Shown one piece after another: positions 63,762 through 64,000 of a stretch of 64,000 nt of DNA. How positions within the stretch are numbered: position 1 is the stretch's first letter; each line of letters starts with the position of its first letter. Below the pieces are notes generated by a model that did no database searches, was not told the origin of the DNA, and saw only the letters and a program-made list of their open reading frames with translations. This DNA is from Crenobacter luteus. Its GTDB lineage: Bacteria; Pseudomonadota; Gammaproteobacteria; Burkholderiales; Chromobacteriaceae. Made by a program: the position numbers and the translations under genes. The stretch covers positions 20,030 to 84,029 of the forward strand of contig NZ_SLXG01000013.1 of assembly GCF_004345725.1 (NCBI RefSeq). The letters are read 5' to 3'.

Positions 63762-64000
63762 ATGAACGCCCCGACCAAGCTGAATACCGAAATGGTGGTG
63801 GACAGCGCCGCCATCCAGCCGCTGCCCAACTCGCGCAAGATCTACGTCGAGGGTTCGCGCCCCGACATCCGCGTGCCGATGCGCGAAATCTCGCAGGCCG
63901 ACACCCCGACCCAGTTCGGCGGCGAAAAGAACCCGCCGATCTACGTCTACGACTGTTCCGGCCCGTACACCGACCCGGCCGCCACCATCGACATCCGCTC
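63762..64000 (+). CDS. thiC: Phosphomethylpyrimidine synthase ThiC, N-terminal part (runs off the right edge)
   Basis: 79 codons visible: [19 protein letters not shown], then [22 protein letters not shown] and [17 protein letters not shown], the standard ThiC N-terminal domain. ThiC is a radical-SAM Fe-S enzyme that turns aminoimidazole ribotide into HMP-P. The ATG at 63762 follows AAGGAG. It is controlled by the riboswitch just upstream. The catalytic domain and C-terminal cluster motif lie beyond the window. Confidence 0.95.
   Translation, partial: MNAPTKLNTEMVVDSAAIQPLPNSRKIYVEGSRPDIRVPMREISQADTPTQFGGEKNPPIYVYDCSGPYTDPAATIDIR

Overview
The window is a 64 kb piece of a very GC-rich (roughly 70% by eye), gene-dense bacterial chromosome. 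Gene content and order (tkt-gap-pgk-fba, hemA-prfA, a 138-residue DksA, pilT-pilU, yggS-proC-yggT, cyaY/lptM-lysA, ompR-envZ, BPSS1780- and CBU_0592-type membrane proteins) point to a betaproteobacterium, most likely of the Neisseriales (Chromobacterium/Pseudogulbenkiania/Crenobacter-like). That assignment is inference from protein resemblance. I see no insertion sequences, prophage, CRISPR arrays, tRNA or rRNA genes.

Layout. 0-7 kb: 5' part of metH, an orphan periplasmic binding protein, yqiA, ompR-envZ, two small secreted proteins (one a triple four-cysteine repeat) and an AraC/Ogt alkyltransferase. 7-15 kb: hemA-prfA, pdxH, ynfA, parC, elaA. 15-21.6 kb: the central-carbon cluster tkt-gap-pgk-(lysE)-fba. 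21.6-27 kb: HPP/CBS membrane protein, MarR regulator, moaD-moaE-mobA, aroG, a zinc-less DksA, cytochrome c. 27-32 kb: yggS-proC-yggT diverging from pilT-pilU and thpR. 32-36.4 kb: a glutamate/aspartate ABC transporter operon with two ATPase genes. 36.4-40.4 kb: rsmA, yqaA, cyaY, lptM-lysA, a GNAT. 40.4-50 kb: an accessory quaternary-amine catabolic locus (Rieske oxygenase, aldehyde dehydrogenase, choline-dehydrogenase-like protein, an XRE-PAS regulator, a DMT transporter, two small proteins, a flavin/2Fe-2S reductase). 50-57.9 kb: hemL, a triphosphate tunnel protein, hemJ, an M48 lipoprotein protease, rubredoxin, thiD-thiE, waaA-waaC. 57.9-58.4 kb: a 564-bp AT-rich non-coding gap packed with DnaA boxes. 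58.4-64 kb: waaE and an epimerase, a CorC-like protein, ung, rhodanese, pcm-like, and a TPP riboswitch leading into thiC.

Three window-scale signals are not explained by genes. (1) The decamer CTCGGCCAAC (reverse complement GTTGGCCGAG) occurs 44 times by my count, inside genes and as inverted pairs forming five transcription terminators. It behaves like a DNA uptake sequence but with a word unlike the known Neisseriaceae dialects. (2) Seven near-identical palindromes of the ParB-binding parS type (GTTTCACGTGAAAC and variants) lie between 7 and 53 kb. (3) Five exact DnaA boxes lie within 392 bp of the 57.9-58.4 kb gap, with local GC near 40%. Signals 2 and 3 together suggest the window covers or adjoins the chromosomal replication origin, although no dnaA, dnaN, parAB or gidAB is present.

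In the 40-50 kb locus, a 30-bp near-palindrome before the transporter and a partly matching site before the oxygenase suggest coordinated control by the divergently encoded regulator. The oxygenase keeps the residues expected of carnitine/choline-type Rieske oxygenases, and its probable reductase lies at the far end of the locus.
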